The notes: generated by a model from the sequence alone, not told the origin. A DNA stretch of 64,000 nucleotides from SHAN690 sp040221375 (GCA_040221375.1 JAVKEP010000015.1:62001-126000), one strand, 5' to 3'. Positions 1 through 9,537 are shown, counted from the first letter of the stretch. Numbers and translations: made by a program.

Positions 1-6
1 TATTGA

Positions 7-260
7 GGGGGCAATCTCGGGCTTAGCATAGTGTGTTTACAAAGTAGAAAAGTGCAAGAAACCGTATCAATTACCGAGACGTTCGAATCAGTTCGGCTAA
101 TGGTCTGGATTTATCCAGAGGCAACGATATTCTTGAGTCATGGATGGTAGGATATGGAGGAATTAATTTGGCAGGCGTAAGCAATACTATGTTTATTCAC
201 AAAACAGGAATCGGAGTTCATTATCGGTTGTTCTTGTGGTTTAGGAATTCTTTCACATAA
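7..260 (+). pseudogene. Possible 3' end of a broken or truncated gene
   Basis: Two overlapping plus-strand frames without a start look protein-like. One is open from base 7 to a TAG at 148-150 and reads ...ETVSITETFESVRLMVW. The other is open from base 48 to a TAA at 258-260 and ends ...TGIGVHYRLFLWFRNSFT, a pattern of alternating aromatic and hydrophobic residues like the last strand of an outer-membrane barrel. The TAA lies just before a strong hairpin terminator, which supports a real plus-strand gene ending here. If so, a frameshift near base 100-150 separates the two frames. No family is recognised. Either frame could be chance, and the window edge hides the rest. Confidence 0.3.
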
Positions 261-262
261 AA

Positions 263-289
263 AAAGCCTCGAGGGTTACTCGAGGCTTT
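263..289. terminator. Bidirectional hairpin terminator
   Basis: An 11-bp perfect inverted repeat (AAAGCCTCGAG at 263-273 and CTCGAGGCTTT at 279-289) flanks a GGTTA loop. It has A-runs on the left and Ts on the right, so it can stop transcription from both sides. It sits between the possible plus-strand gene ending at 260 and the minus-strand trxA ending at 315. Confidence 0.8.
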
Positions 290-314
290 CAACCGTTTAG
301 TTAGGTTGCCGGAA

Positions 315-632
315 TTACATGTGTGCTTCCAGCTTCTTTACCAACGCAGCCTTTGGAACCGCGCCTACTTGGCGATCCACGATTTCTCCATTCTTGAAGA
401 AAAGGATGGTTGGAATGCTTCTAATGCCATACTTCTGAGCAACTCCAGGGTTGGTGTCCACATTGAGTTTCCCTACAACCGCTTTGTCTGCGTATTCATT
501 CGCCACTTCTTCGACGATCGGGCCCACCATGCGGCAAGGTCCGCACCACTCGGCCCAAAAATCGACCATTACTGGCTTATCTGAATTCAACGCTTCTATC
601 TCGAAGTTGCTGTCTGTTAGTTCTAATGCCAT
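315..632 (-). CDS. trxA: Thioredoxin
   Basis: Cytoplasmic thiol-disulfide oxidoreductase that reduces protein disulfides and is itself recharged by thioredoxin reductase. The 105-residue length is typical. The active site WCGPC is at residues 29-33 (Cys30 and Cys33), preceded by the VDFWAEWC strand. The cis-proline loop RSIPT and the G-containing C-terminal region are present. The start ATG gives the usual short N terminus. It lies 81 bp downstream of dnaE on the same strand, an arrangement common in Bacteroidota. A TAnnTTTG-like box upstream suggests it also has its own promoter. It ends at a bidirectional terminator. Confidence 0.97.
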   Translation of the reverse strand: MALELTDSNFEIEALNSDKPVMVDFWAEWCGPCRMVGPIVEEVANEYADKAVVGKLNVDTNPGVAQKYGIRSIPTILFFKNGEIVDRQVGAVPKAALVKKLEAHM

Positions 633-664
633 TTCTTGATTCTATTGATATTTCTAATGATTTA

Positions 665-672
665 CAAAACTA
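665..672 (-). promoter_or_regulatory. Putative -7 element for trxA
   Basis: The minus strand reads TAGTTTTG, an exact match to the Bacteroidota -7 consensus TAnnTTTG, 33 bp before the trxA start codon. No convincing TTG -33 box is seen at the usual spacing, so the call rests on the -7 match and its position alone. Confidence 0.3.
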
Positions 673-713
673 GGAAACAAATCCTTCACCATTCGTTCAT
701 TTGGGCCATTCTG

Positions 714-3700
714 TCATGCCTTTTTGATGCTCCAAGCTATGTTTTCCAACGATTCAAGTTGTTCTGTCACCTCGCGCGTCAAGTTGACCTTCATAGATCT
801 GCTGGGCATTTCAATGATCGTACCGTTGTCATGAACATTGATTTGGATTGGAATGCTACCCTTATTCTTGCTGCACATCCCTTTGATCCGATCTATCAAA
901 ACGTCTGAGATCGATTGTACTTCAACATCCAGCACAACCTGTTTTACCATTTTGTCTCTGAGTTCTGCAAGGAGGTCAATCTTGGTCACAGACAAACGAG
1001 ATGTTTCTTTTTGCTCTCGTTTATTGAACCAACTTTTGATACCTACGCTCACCAGTACAAACCAATGCTCGGTCAAATAGTTTTTGAAACGGATGTAGTC
1101 GTCTTTGAAGAGCATGAACTCGTGTGTTCCTTCGTAGTCTTCGAGTGAAAATTTGCCATAGGGGCTGCCCGTCTTGGAAGTCAGGTGTTCGGCTTTCGAA
1201 ATGATACCGGCCACCTTGATGTCGCGCCGCTGCTTCATGGCTTCGATGTCTTGAAGATCAACCGTAGATGCGTTGGCAAAATGCTCTTGTTCGAACCGGA
1301 AGTCGTCTAAGGGGTGTCCAGATATATACACGCCCACGACTTCTTTCTCTCGGTTGAGTTGATCCAAGGTTGTCCACTCTGGAGCGTCAGGAATTTGAGG
1401 CTCAGGTAACTCCGCATCTTCTGTTTCACCAAAGAGCGATGCCTGCGCTGAATTCTGAGCTTCTTGGAATGCATTGCCGTAACGCACCGCTTTTTCGATA
1501 AGTGTTGTGCCTTTCTCGTCTTCAGCGAAATACTGCGCCCGGTGAATTCCTTCGAAACAGTCAAAGGAACCCGCTATGGCAAGCCCTTCAAAGTTTTTCT
1601 TGTTGACCGTACGCAAATCGAGGCGCGACGCAAAATCAAATATGGATGCATATGGTTCGTTCTCGAGGCGCTCGGCTACAATGGCCTCAACAGCATTTTC
1701 GCCTACGCCCTTGATCGCACCCATTCCGAACCGAATTTGCCCCTGTTTGTTGACTGCGAATTTGTACGCACTTTCATTGACGTCGGGCCCGAGGACTGAA
1801 ATGCCCATGCGCTTACACTCTTCCATAAAGAAGGTGACTTTCTTAATGTCGCCCATGTTGTGTGTAAGCACTGATGCCATGTATTCGGCAGGGTAGTTGG
1901 CTTTTAAGTACGCGGTTTGAAACGCAACTACACTATAAGCGGCGGAATGCGAACGGTTGAATCCGTACTCCGCGAACTTCATCATCACGTCAAAAATCTT
2001 GTCGGCCGTTTCGGCATCGATGTCATTGTGTTTAGCGCAACCGTCGCGAAAGATCACGCGCTGCTCCTCCATCACATCCATCTTTTTCTTTCCCATGGCT
2101 CGGCGCAAAATGTCTGCAGCTCCCAAGGAGTATCCCGCTAAGATTTGTGCCGTTTGCATGATCTGTTCTTGATAGACCATGATGCCATACGTGTCTTTAA
2201 GAATAGGCTCAAGCTTGACGTGTGGATACTCAACGGGTTCTCGGCCGTGTTTCCGGTTGATGAAAAGATCGATGAACTGTAGTGGACCTGGGCGGTACAA
2301 GGCGTTCATCGCAATGAGGTCTTCGATGTTGTTGGGCTTTAGGAGCCGCAAATTCTTTTGCATCCCAACGGATTCAAACTGAAACGTGCCGTTGGTTTCA
2401 CCTCGTTGATAGAGCTCAAAGGTTTTAGGATCATCGAGCGGAATGGTGTCGGGGTCGATCTCTACGCCATGCTTTTCTCTCACCAACTGAATGGCGTCTT
2501 TCATGATGGTCAAGGTCTTCAATCCAAGGAAGTCCATCTTGAGAAGGCCTGCGCTTTCAACAACGCTATTGTCAAACTGAGTAACCAACAAATCCGAATC
2601 CTTGGCCGTAGCAACCGGAATGAATTCACGAATATCTTGGGGTGTGATGATTACTCCGCACGCGTGAATTCCTGTATTTCTAACCGAACCCTCGAGCTTC
2701 CGTGCTTGATTCAAGATCCGACCTTCTTCGTTTTCCTGCTCACTGATTTGTATGAGCTGTTGCACATTGGTAAGGTCATCGCCATTGAATTCCTTTTTTA
2801 AGTCCTCCTTGGCCCGACCGAAGATGTGTTTGAACTTTTTTAGGTCTGGTACGAGTTTGGCGATTCGATCGGCGTCACCCAAGGGAAGGTCCATCACTCG
2901 TGCCACATCGCGTATGCTGGATTTCGCGGCCATGGTTCCATATGTGATGATTTGTGCAACCTGGGTTTGGCCGTATTTCTTGACTACGTAGTCGATGATC
3001 TTGTCTCGGCCTTCATCGTCGAAGTCGATATCGATATCGGGCATGGTTACCCTTTCCGGGTTCAAGAAGCGTTCGAAAAGCAGTTTGTATTTTATCGGGT
3101 CGATGTTGGTGATGCCTATACTAAACGCAACGGCAGATCCCGCGGCAGAACCCCGACCGGGTCCCACCCATACACCGCGATTCCGAGCTTCTGTGGTAAA
3201 ATCCTGTACAATCAAGAAATAGCCAGGGAAACCCATGTCCTTGATGACCTTCAGTTCAAAGTCGAGGCGGTCCTTGATCTCTTCGGTTATTTCTCCGTAT
3301 TTTTTCTTGGCACCTTCGTAGGTAAGGTGGGCTAGAAATTCGTTTTCATCCTTGAATTCTTCCGGAATTTCAAATTTCGGGAGTAAAATGTCGCGGCCTA
3401 ATTTGTATTCCTCAACCTTGTCGATAATCTCTGATAGGTTGGTGATCGCTTCAGGAAGGTCCTTGAACTTTTCTTTCATTTCGTCTTGCGACTTGAAGTA
3501 AAATTCCTTGTTGGGCATACCGAACCTGTACCCACGGCCGCGCCCGATGGGCATGTCTTGTTGAACTCCGTCTTTTACACAAAGAAGTATGTCATGCGCA
3601 TTGGCGTCTTCCTTTGCCTGATAGTACACGTCATTGGCAGCGAAGTACTTGACGTCGTATTTTTCACAAAATCGAAGAAGTACTTCATTCACCCTGACTT

Positions 3701-5021
3701 CTTCTTCTAATCCGTGGCGCATCAATTGCACATAAAAATCATCGCCAAAGAGGTTGTGCCAATACTGAAATGCCTCTTCCGCCTGTTGCTCGCCGATGTT
3801 CAGGATCAAATTGGGAATCTCGCCACCCAATCCGCCAGTGGTGCAGATCAGGTCCTCTTTGAATTTTTCGATGACCTCTCGTCCTACGCGTGGTAAGCCC
3901 GCGTAAAATCCTTCAATAAAGCCCACCGAGCACAACTTCGCTAAATTGTGGTATCCGTTCTCGTTTTTGGCCAGGAGTACTTGTCTGAAGCGCTTGTCGG
4001 GATTGTCTTTGGTAAATTGAAGGCGTTGGTATTCTTCTGCGACAAAGAACTCGCACCCAACGATGGCTTTGATGTCGTTGATTTCGCATTCCTTCACAAA
4101 TTGAAACACGCCCATCATGTTGCCCAGGTCGGTAATGGCGATTGCAGGCATCTTGAAGGACGCCGCTTGCCTGACGATCGACTTGACATCCGAAGTGGAT
4201 TGCAGAATGGAAAATTGCGTGTGGTTGTGCAAGTGGACGAACGGGTATTCGCTTAGTAGCCGTTCGTTTTGCCGTAGGTCTGTCTTACTCGGGCCTTTGC
4301 TTTCTGAGATGGCTTCCGCTTTTTCCTCGACTACCAGGTCATCGGATTGGTAGGGCTCAATGTTGAGGCCGATCAGTTGAATCTTGTCAGGGTTGTGGGC
4401 CTGAAATTGTTTGATGTACTCCTTGTTAGATTCAAGGTGCTTCACGCCTATAACACCGATGCGGATCAACTCGAGGAAACAACGGGCAGTTGCCTCGACG
4501 TCGGCAGAGGCATTGTGTGCGTTCTCGACGCCTGTGCCAAACAGCTTTTGGTTGAGTTCTGACAGCGTTGGGTATTTGAAACCCTTTCCTCGGCCTCCGG
4601 GAAGCTGGCAAAAATCGGTGCTCAGCTGCATGGTGTCAAGCGTACGCTTGCGCATGAGCCCATCGTCTCGATCTGTCCGTGCGTATTCAGCCCCCAGAAC
4701 CTTCGTGTCGAACTCGATGTTGTGACCTACTACGAAGTCGGTTTCTGCCAAGGCCTTCTTAAATTCATCCATCACCAAAGCAATGGGTACGCCCATTTTT
4801 AAGGCCCGGTCGGTACTGATTCCATGGATCTTCTCAGCATTGAAGGGAATCGTATACCCATCGGGCTTGATGATGTAGTTCTTAACCTCGATCAAATCGC
4901 CTTTGTAGTCGTGGAGCTGCCATGCAAGCTGTACGACGCGCGGAAAGGATTCAAACTCCGTAACGGGAGCTTTCCAATTTTCAATGCGGCCAGTGGTTTC
5001 AGTATCGAATATTAAGTACAT
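714..5021 (-). CDS. dnaE: DNA polymerase III alpha subunit with fused N-terminal proofreading exonuclease
   Basis: Replicative DNA polymerase, 1,435 residues. Residues 1-190 are a DnaQ-like DEDDh 3'-5' exonuclease: FDTETTG carries Asp6 and Glu8, HNIEFD carries Asp105, and HNASADVEAT carries His169 and Asp174. A linker follows, then a PHP domain from about residue 260 (HLHNHTQFS, His263/265/267). The C-family polymerase core has GPGRGSAAGS near 620-629 and the catalytic PDIDIDF at 661-667 (Asp662, 664, 666). A C-terminal OB-fold (DIKVAGIISKAEH...) follows. All catalytic residues I looked for are present. The fused exonuclease means proofreading sits in the same chain as synthesis, as described for Bacteroidota DnaE. 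trxA lies downstream on the same strand. Confidence 0.97.
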   Translation of the reverse strand: MYLIFDTETTGRIENWKAPVTEFESFPRVVQLAWQLHDYKGDLIEVKNYIIKPDGYTIPFNAEKIHGISTDRALKMGVPIALVMDEFKKALAETDFVVGHNIEFDTKVLGAEYARTDRDDGLMRKRTLDTMQLSTDFCQLPGGRGKGFKYPTLSELNQKLFGTGVENAHNASADVEATARCFLELIRIGVIGVKHLESNKEYIKQFQAHNPDKIQLIGLNIEPYQSDDLVVEEKAEAISESKGPSKTDLRQNERLLSEYPFVHLHNHTQFSILQSTSDVKSIVRQAASFKMPAIAITDLGNMMGVFQFVKECEINDIKAIVGCEFFVAEEYQRLQFTKDNPDKRFRQVLLAKNENGYHNLAKLCSVGFIEGFYAGLPRVGREVIEKFKEDLICTTGGLGGEIPNLILNIGEQQAEEAFQYWHNLFGDDFYVQLMRHGLEEEVRVNEVLLRFCEKYDVKYFAANDVYYQAKEDANAHDILLCVKDGVQQDMPIGRGRGYRFGMPNKEFYFKSQDEMKEKFKDLPEAITNLSEIIDKVEEYKLGRDILLPKFEIPEEFKDENEFLAHLTYEGAKKKYGEITEEIKDRLDFELKVIKDMGFPGYFLIVQDFTTEARNRGVWVGPGRGSAAGSAVAFSIGITNIDPIKYKLLFERFLNPERVTMPDIDIDFDDEGRDKIIDYVVKKYGQTQVAQIITYGTMAAKSSIRDVARVMDLPLGDADRIAKLVPDLKKFKHIFGRAKEDLKKEFNGDDLTNVQQLIQISEQENEEGRILNQARKLEGSVRNTGIHACGVIITPQDIREFIPVATAKDSDLLVTQFDNSVVESAGLLKMDFLGLKTLTIMKDAIQLVREKHGVEIDPDTIPLDDPKTFELYQRGETNGTFQFESVGMQKNLRLLKPNNIEDLIAMNALYRPGPLQFIDLFINRKHGREPVEYPHVKLEPILKDTYGIMVYQEQIMQTAQILAGYSLGAADILRRAMGKKKMDVMEEQRVIFRDGCAKHNDIDAETADKIFDVMMKFAEYGFNRSHSAAYSVVAFQTAYLKANYPAEYMASVLTHNMGDIKKVTFFMEECKRMGISVLGPDVNESAYKFAVNKQGQIRFGMGAIKGVGENAVEAIVAERLENEPYASIFDFASRLDLRTVNKKNFEGLAIAGSFDCFEGIHRAQYFAEDEKGTTLIEKAVRYGNAFQEAQNSAQASLFGETEDAELPEPQIPDAPEWTTLDQLNREKEVVGVYISGHPLDDFRFEQEHFANASTVDLQDIEAMKQRRDIKVAGIISKAEHLTSKTGSPYGKFSLEDYEGTHEFMLFKDDYIRFKNYLTEHWFVLVSVGIKSWFNKREQKETSRLSVTKIDLLAELRDKMVKQVVLDVEVQSISDVLIDRIKGMCSKNKGSIPIQINVHDNGTIIEMPSRSMKVNLTREVTEQLESLENIAWSIKKA

Positions 5022-5200
5022 AGAACGGCGTTGTGTCAGGATTTGCTTGGGGGTATAAAATTAGCAGACGCATCGGAGCCACAGGTAGATGTTGATAGTT
5101 TGTGAAGAAGAATTCTGACAAGCTTTGGCAATCCTGAGGTCAGGGGTGAATTTTCTCTGGATAGCAGTACCTTCGCGGCCTTTTTAGCAAGCCAGACATT

Positions 5201-6739
5201 ATGCGCAAATACATCAACCTTTTCGACTTCTCACAGAAAGTAGACTACAAACTTGAAATTCTTTCAGGATTGACCGTCGCCTTAGCGTTGGTTCCCGAGG
5301 CAATCGCGTTTGCGATGATCGCTGGTTTGTCTCCGCTCACCGGCCTTTACGCCGCATTTACAATGGGATTGATCACGTCCATTTTTGGCGGACGGCCGGG
5401 AATGATTTCGGGTGCGACGGGCGCTGTAGCCGTTGTAATTGTCAGTTTGGCCTTGTCGCATGGGGTAGAGTACATCTTTGCCACCATAGTGCTGGCGGGC
5501 ATCATTCAGATGCTTGCAGGATTCCTTCGACTCGGAAAATTCATTCGATTGGTGCCTCATCCCGTTATGTTCGGCTTTGTCAATGGCCTCGCGATTGTAA
5601 TATTCATGTCTCAATTGGATCAATTCAAGGTGCCCACAGCCGATGGCATCATGGAGTGGATGACCGGAATGCAATTGTACATGATGCTCGGGTTGGTATT
5701 ACTCACCATGTTGATCATCTGGGGATTACCCAAACTCACTAAGAAAGTACCGGCATCGCTCACAGCTATTTTGGTGGTGATTGCAGTCGTAGTCGCTTTC
5801 GGAATCGATACAAAAACCGTTGGCGACATTGCGAGCATTCAAGGTGGGTTCCCACCCTTTCACATCCCGAATCTTCCGATTTCTTGGGAAACCTTGGTAA
5901 TCATTTTTCCGTACGCGCTGATCGTTGCAGGCGTAGGGTTGATCGAAAGTTTGCTCACCTTGAATCTGATTGATGAAATCACCCAAACGCGGGGCTGGGG
6001 GAATAAGGAGGCAGTAGCTCAAGGCTTGGCCAATACGGTTACAGGATTCTTCTCGGGCATGGGAGGTTGTGCGATGATCGGGCAAAGCTTGATCAACATT
6101 TCGTCCGGTGCGCGTGCGCGTCTCTCTGGGATTGTGGCTGCCGTAATGCTCCTCGTCTTCATCATGTTTGGGGCGGATTTGATTGAGCAAGTTCCCATGG
6201 CGGCCTTGACGGGCTTGATGATCATGGTGAGCATCGGAACCTTCGAATGGGCGAGCATAAAAACCTTTGGCAAAATGCCATTCAGCGACGTGTTGGTGAT
6301 GGTGTTGGTAGCCCTGATTACGGTGTTTCTGCACAATCTGGCGTTGGCCGTGTTGATCGGAGTGGTAATCAGCGCCCTGGTTTTTGCTTGGGAAAACGCG
6401 ACGCGCATCCGTGCGCGCAAGCACGTGGACGAGCAAGGCGTCAAGCATTATGAAATTTACGGGCCTTTATTCTTTGGTTCGGTGTCAACGTTCAACGACA
6501 AATTCGACGTGAAGAATGATCCGAACGAGGTAATCATCGACTTTGCTGAGAGTAGGGTGGCGGATATGTCAGGCATAGAGGCCCTCAATAAGCTGACCGA
6601 ACTATACATGAGTGCAGGAAAGAAAATTCATCTTAAGCACTTGAGTCAAGATTGCAGGCGTCTTTTGAGCAATGCAGATACCTTGATCGATGTGAATATC
6701 ATCGAGGATCCGAGCTACAAGGTCCTGACCGACGCTTAA
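5201..6739 (+). CDS. SulP-family inorganic anion transporter with STAS domain
   Basis: Inner-membrane transporter of the SulP/SLC26 family, 512 residues. The first ~400 residues are strongly hydrophobic with about ten or more membrane segments and the family-like start LSGLTVALALVPEAIAFAM and GLYAAF. A cytoplasmic STAS domain follows at about 435-512 (FGSVSTFNDKF, VIIDFAESRVADMSGIEAL). Members carry sulfate, bicarbonate or other anions, and the substrate cannot be told from sequence. It is divergent from dnaE and monocistronic. A variant -7 box TACCTTCG lies at 5168-5175, about 25 bp before the ATG, followed by the same GCGGCC seen at lysC. Confidence 0.93.
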   Translation: MRKYINLFDFSQKVDYKLEILSGLTVALALVPEAIAFAMIAGLSPLTGLYAAFTMGLITSIFGGRPGMISGATGAVAVVIVSLALSHGVEYIFATIVLAGIIQMLAGFLRLGKFIRLVPHPVMFGFVNGLAIVIFMSQLDQFKVPTADGIMEWMTGMQLYMMLGLVLLTMLIIWGLPKLTKKVPASLTAILVVIAVVVAFGIDTKTVGDIASIQGGFPPFHIPNLPISWETLVIIFPYALIVAGVGLIESLLTLNLIDEITQTRGWGNKEAVAQGLANTVTGFFSGMGGCAMIGQSLINISSGARARLSGIVAAVMLLVFIMFGADLIEQVPMAALTGLMIMVSIGTFEWASIKTFGKMPFSDVLVMVLVALITVFLHNLALAVLIGVVISALVFAWENATRIRARKHVDEQGVKHYEIYGPLFFGSVSTFNDKFDVKNDPNEVIIDFAESRVADMSGIEALNKLTELYMSAGKKIHLKHLSQDCRRLLSNADTLIDVNIIEDPSYKVLTDA

Positions 6740-6771
6740 AAAACTACTCAGAATCTATAGCCGAGTAAGAG

Positions 6772-6800
6772 TTGGAATTCGCGAAGAAGTTTTATTTTCG
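6772..6800 (+). promoter_or_regulatory. Promoter of tRNA-Leu
   Basis: TTG at 6772-6774, an 18-bp spacer and TATTTTCG at 6793-6800 form a near match to the Bacteroidota sigma-70-type promoter (TTG, then TAnnTTTG, with one mismatch in the -7 box). The tRNA begins 21 bp downstream, which fits a short leader. Confidence 0.5.
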
Positions 6801-6821
6801 CCGCCCGTTCTTAAAGACGAT

Positions 6822-6903
6822 GCCCAGGTGGCGAAATTGGTAGACGCGCACGCTTGAGGGGCGTGTGTTGCAAGACGTGCTGGTTCGAGTCCAGTCCTGG
6901 GCA
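6822..6903 (+). tRNA. tRNA-Leu (anticodon GAG)
   Basis: An 82-nt cloverleaf. The acceptor arms GCCCAGG (6822-6828) and CCTGGGC (6896-6902) pair perfectly, followed by discriminator A. The D-arm contains TGGTAGAC. The anticodon arm is CACGC-TTGAGGG-GCGTG, giving anticodon GAG, which reads CUC/CUU leucine codons. The T-arm has GGTTCGAGTCC. A long variable region is present, as expected of a class II tRNA. CCA is not encoded, since CTG follows, so it must be added after transcription. Confidence 0.95.
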
Positions 6904-6909
6904 CTGTTG

Positions 6910-6951
6910 AAAGCCCAACCTGTCGAAAGACGATCAGGTTGGGCTTTTTTA
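6910..6951 (+). terminator. Rho-independent terminator after tRNA-Leu
   Basis: A 13-bp perfect stem (AAAGCCCAACCTG at 6910-6922 with CAGGTTGGGCTTT at 6935-6947) is followed by a T-run to about 6950. It closes the tRNA transcript. No tRNA-like repeat or integrase is nearby, so this does not look like an attachment site. Confidence 0.85.
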
Positions 6952-7104
6952 TTTCCACGTCCCACTGTACGTTTTACATTCTGAAGAAATGAGCGAAATG
7001 TACCTTTCTCAATCGATCAGACACCCATCAGAAGCTATAAAACGATCGAGAGGAGAGCTACGAGGAGCAGAAGCTGAATCTATCCAGCTTGGAGAATTTC
7101 CTTC

Positions 7105-7950
7105 ATGATCCGTTCGGATGATTCATTCAGGCATCAACAACAAATCCCACATCTTTGCCCAGTGAATCGCATCAAAACTGCCATTGATTTCCTTGCTCAT
7201 CGCCTTCGATCCAAAACGCGCCATGGAATACATTCTCCGTTCATGTATGCATTGATCGATGAATGCATTTACGCAACGCATCCTCAACTCCCACGTTCGG
7301 TGCTTGACCATTACACTGCGGCTAAGAAAGATGCTCGGATCATCAAAGGCGAGGACATGGGCAAGGACCAAGTAACCAAGGTCTCCATAGGGGAATACGC
7401 CCGTAACGCAGCGATCATGGATTCTCAAGCGAGGCTGTTGCACCGTTTGGTGAATTACCTCAAGCCGATGGAAATATTAGAACTGGGTACTAACCTCGGA
7501 AAATCCTTGGCCTGCATGGCATTAGGTGCGCCTCAGGCCCAGTGCACGGGTGTGGAAGGAAATGGTGAATTGGCTGGCTATGCAGAGCATACGCTGAAAG
7601 CTTTGGGAATCGAGAATGCAACAGTGGCCAATGCCGCGTTCGAAGATTTTCTCTCGGACGATCTACGCACATACGACTTCGTATTCGTGGACGGCGATCA
7701 TCGGTACGGGCCGACGATGAAGTACTTCCAGACCTTAAAGACCAAGATGAAGGCCGAAGGGGCGATTGTATTTCATGACATCCATTGGTCAACGGGCATG
7801 AAACAGGCTTGGTGCGAAATAAAAAAAGACCCAGACGTCACGGTGACGCTGGATCTCTATTTTCTTGGAATCGCTTGGGTAGGAATGCCTCAAGCGAAGG
7901 AGGACTTCAGCGTACGCTTTCCATCAACCCTTGTCGGCCTGTTGTTTTGA
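7105..7950 (+). CDS. Class I SAM-dependent methyltransferase
   Basis: Cytoplasmic methyltransferase of 281 residues with a Rossmann fold. Motif I ELGTNLGKS is at residues 126-134, an acidic ribose-binding position (VEGN) near 150, and VDGDHRYGPT at 195-204, a pattern resembling O-methyltransferase-type (MTF_24/MT3) enzymes. The N-terminal signature SKTRHGIHSPFMYALIDE is one I associate with a Bacteroidota methyltransferase group. The substrate is unknown. The first ~20 residues look unrelated, so the true start may be a later codon. The 3' end overlaps the convergent gene by 27 bp. Upstream bases 6952-7104 contain no obvious feature. Confidence 0.85.
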   Translation: MIRSDDSFRHQQQIPHLCPVNRIKTAIDFLAHRLRSKTRHGIHSPFMYALIDECIYATHPQLPRSVLDHYTAAKKDARIIKGEDMGKDQVTKVSIGEYARNAAIMDSQARLLHRLVNYLKPMEILELGTNLGKSLACMALGAPQAQCTGVEGNGELAGYAEHTLKALGIENATVANAAFEDFLSDDLRTYDFVFVDGDHRYGPTMKYFQTLKTKMKAEGAIVFHDIHWSTGMKQAWCEIKKDPDVTVTLDLYFLGIAWVGMPQAKEDFSVRFPSTLVGLLF

Positions 7951-9393
7951 ATAATTCTCTATGAACTCGGCTATCTGCTCTGGTGAGAGTTTTGTAGCTA
8001 TGATTCGCTTGTCTGAATCTAGTACGAACACTTTGGGAGTACTGAATATGTCGTACGTATCACGGAAATTCATGCTCTCAAGCGTTGTAATTCCCTTGAA
8101 GATCAAGTCATGGGCGTTTTCATTCGCCTCTGGAGTATCGGATACATTGATCCATTCGAGGCCGTTCTTTCGGATGTATTTTTTCCAATCCTCGGACTCG
8201 AATTCTGTTCCGATGGCTACTACCTCTATACCCTTGTCTTTGTTCGCTGCATAAAATTCCTTGAGCTTAGGTGTGACCTTCTTGCAATGTCCGCACCCTG
8301 AATCCCAGAAATAAAGAATGGTATAATTATTCTTCAGCTCGTGCATGTTGACCCAAGCGCCTGAGGTGTCTTGAAGGATTAAATTAGGAGCAATGTTTCC
8401 TATGAGCAACGGCTCCATCGCGTCGATCCGCTCGCAAAACTTCTTCAATTTTTCTTCGCTTAACCACCAAGCCTTGTCAGGACAGTAGTAGGTCTGACCC
8501 ATATGCACAAGGATGGCATCCATACCCATGACTTTAGAGTCCTCGTACTTACTTGTGATTGTATGGACAACGTATTTGTGGGTTTCCTTGTTTCCCTTTG
8601 TCATAGCCACCATCATGTCTGCTGCCTCAATGATACTGTCAGGAACCTGAGGTGTGAGCTTGGTGAGGTAGTAGTTGAGCTTATTGTGAAATACAGGTGT
8701 GCGCAACAATCGCTCGTCGCTGAAATCCATGGTGGTGAGGTAACCCTTTTTAAATTGCACGTAGCGCTTTCGGCTGCGTTCTTTTTCGTCCTCAATCTCT
8801 TTGTAATCTGGGACATCAGGCTCTTCAGAGGCGGCAAATACCTTTGAAATGAAAAGGTCAGGATGGTTTTGGATGAATTGGGTTTTGTAAGCAACTACCT
8901 CGGCATCAATCTTTTTGAGTTCTTCTTTCACTTTTTCTTTTTCGCTGCCCTCGGTTGCCTCTAGCTTGGTTCGGAGTTCTTGAACACGCTGTGATTTGTC
9001 GTTGATGTACAAGAGGTATTCATAGAAGTTCTTGTTTTCAATCGAGGTCTTCACCTTCATGTTCTTAACGAAATCGCCCACCCGTGTTTCCATATGGATG
9101 ACCGGCTCGTTGACTACAAATTCGAAGTAGGACTTCCGATCCGATAGAATGATGGAATAAATTCCACCGCCGATCTTATTGCCTTTGAAGTGGACAATCC
9201 CGCCGTTCTCAACCAGTCCTGTATCAAAGTAGTACTGCTTCCCACCGTAATAATTAGCCATGAACACGATGCTGTCCGTGCTGTCGCTCAACCCAGATAT
9301 TTTGAACGTGTAGTCGTAATTTCGAATCGGCTCCTGCCCAAAAATCACCGAGGTAGATAAGGTCAAGAAAAAGGCTAAGAAGAGGTGTTTCAT
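7924..9393 (-). CDS. TlpA-family thioredoxin-like protein with DUF4369/DUF5106-type N-terminal region
   Basis: Exported thiol-disulfide protein, 489 residues from the chosen start. The ATG at 9393 is preferred over one 24 bp upstream because it places the signal peptide MKHLFLAFFLTLSTSVIFGQ at the N terminus. Residues ~25-120 resemble DUF4369. A charged helical middle region (DUF5106-like) follows. The last ~150 residues are a TlpA/AhpC-type thioredoxin fold with CGHC at about 367-370. Such proteins act in the periplasm on disulfides or in stress defence, but the substrate is unknown. It is transcribed alone, convergent with the methyltransferase and divergent from the MbnP pair. Confidence 0.85.
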   Translation of the reverse strand: MKHLFLAFFLTLSTSVIFGQEPIRNYDYTFKISGLSDSTDSIVFMANYYGGKQYYFDTGLVENGGIVHFKGNKIGGGIYSIILSDRKSYFEFVVNEPVIHMETRVGDFVKNMKVKTSIENKNFYEYLLYINDKSQRVQELRTKLEATEGSEKEKVKEELKKIDAEVVAYKTQFIQNHPDLFISKVFAASEEPDVPDYKEIEDEKERSRKRYVQFKKGYLTTMDFSDERLLRTPVFHNKLNYYLTKLTPQVPDSIIEAADMMVAMTKGNKETHKYVVHTITSKYEDSKVMGMDAILVHMGQTYYCPDKAWWLSEEKLKKFCERIDAMEPLLIGNIAPNLILQDTSGAWVNMHELKNNYTILYFWDSGCGHCKKVTPKLKEFYAANKDKGIEVVAIGTEFESEDWKKYIRKNGLEWINVSDTPEANENAHDLIFKGITTLESMNFRDTYDIFSTPKVFVLDSDKRIIATKLSPEQIAEFIENYSKQQADKG

Positions 9394-9537
9394 GTCGAAT
9401 TGGTAATGCTGGTCCAAAGCAATTCAAAATTGCCTTGTGATAAAAGTCCTTTTAACGTTGGTTTAACAGGAAGATATTTGTAGATGTTTATACGACCTAA
9501 TGAAAAGTTCCATCGTCTTGCTAATAACACCTTACCA

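Noticed and set aside
5726..6448. A 240-codon minus-strand open frame inside the SulP gene
   Set aside because: It is antisense to a clear transporter with full-length domain features, and its translation (rich in His, Arg and Gln) resembles no family.
6822..6951. tRNA-Leu as an integration site
   Set aside because: No integrase, direct repeat of the tRNA end or foreign gene block lies nearby; the hairpin behind it is a normal terminator.
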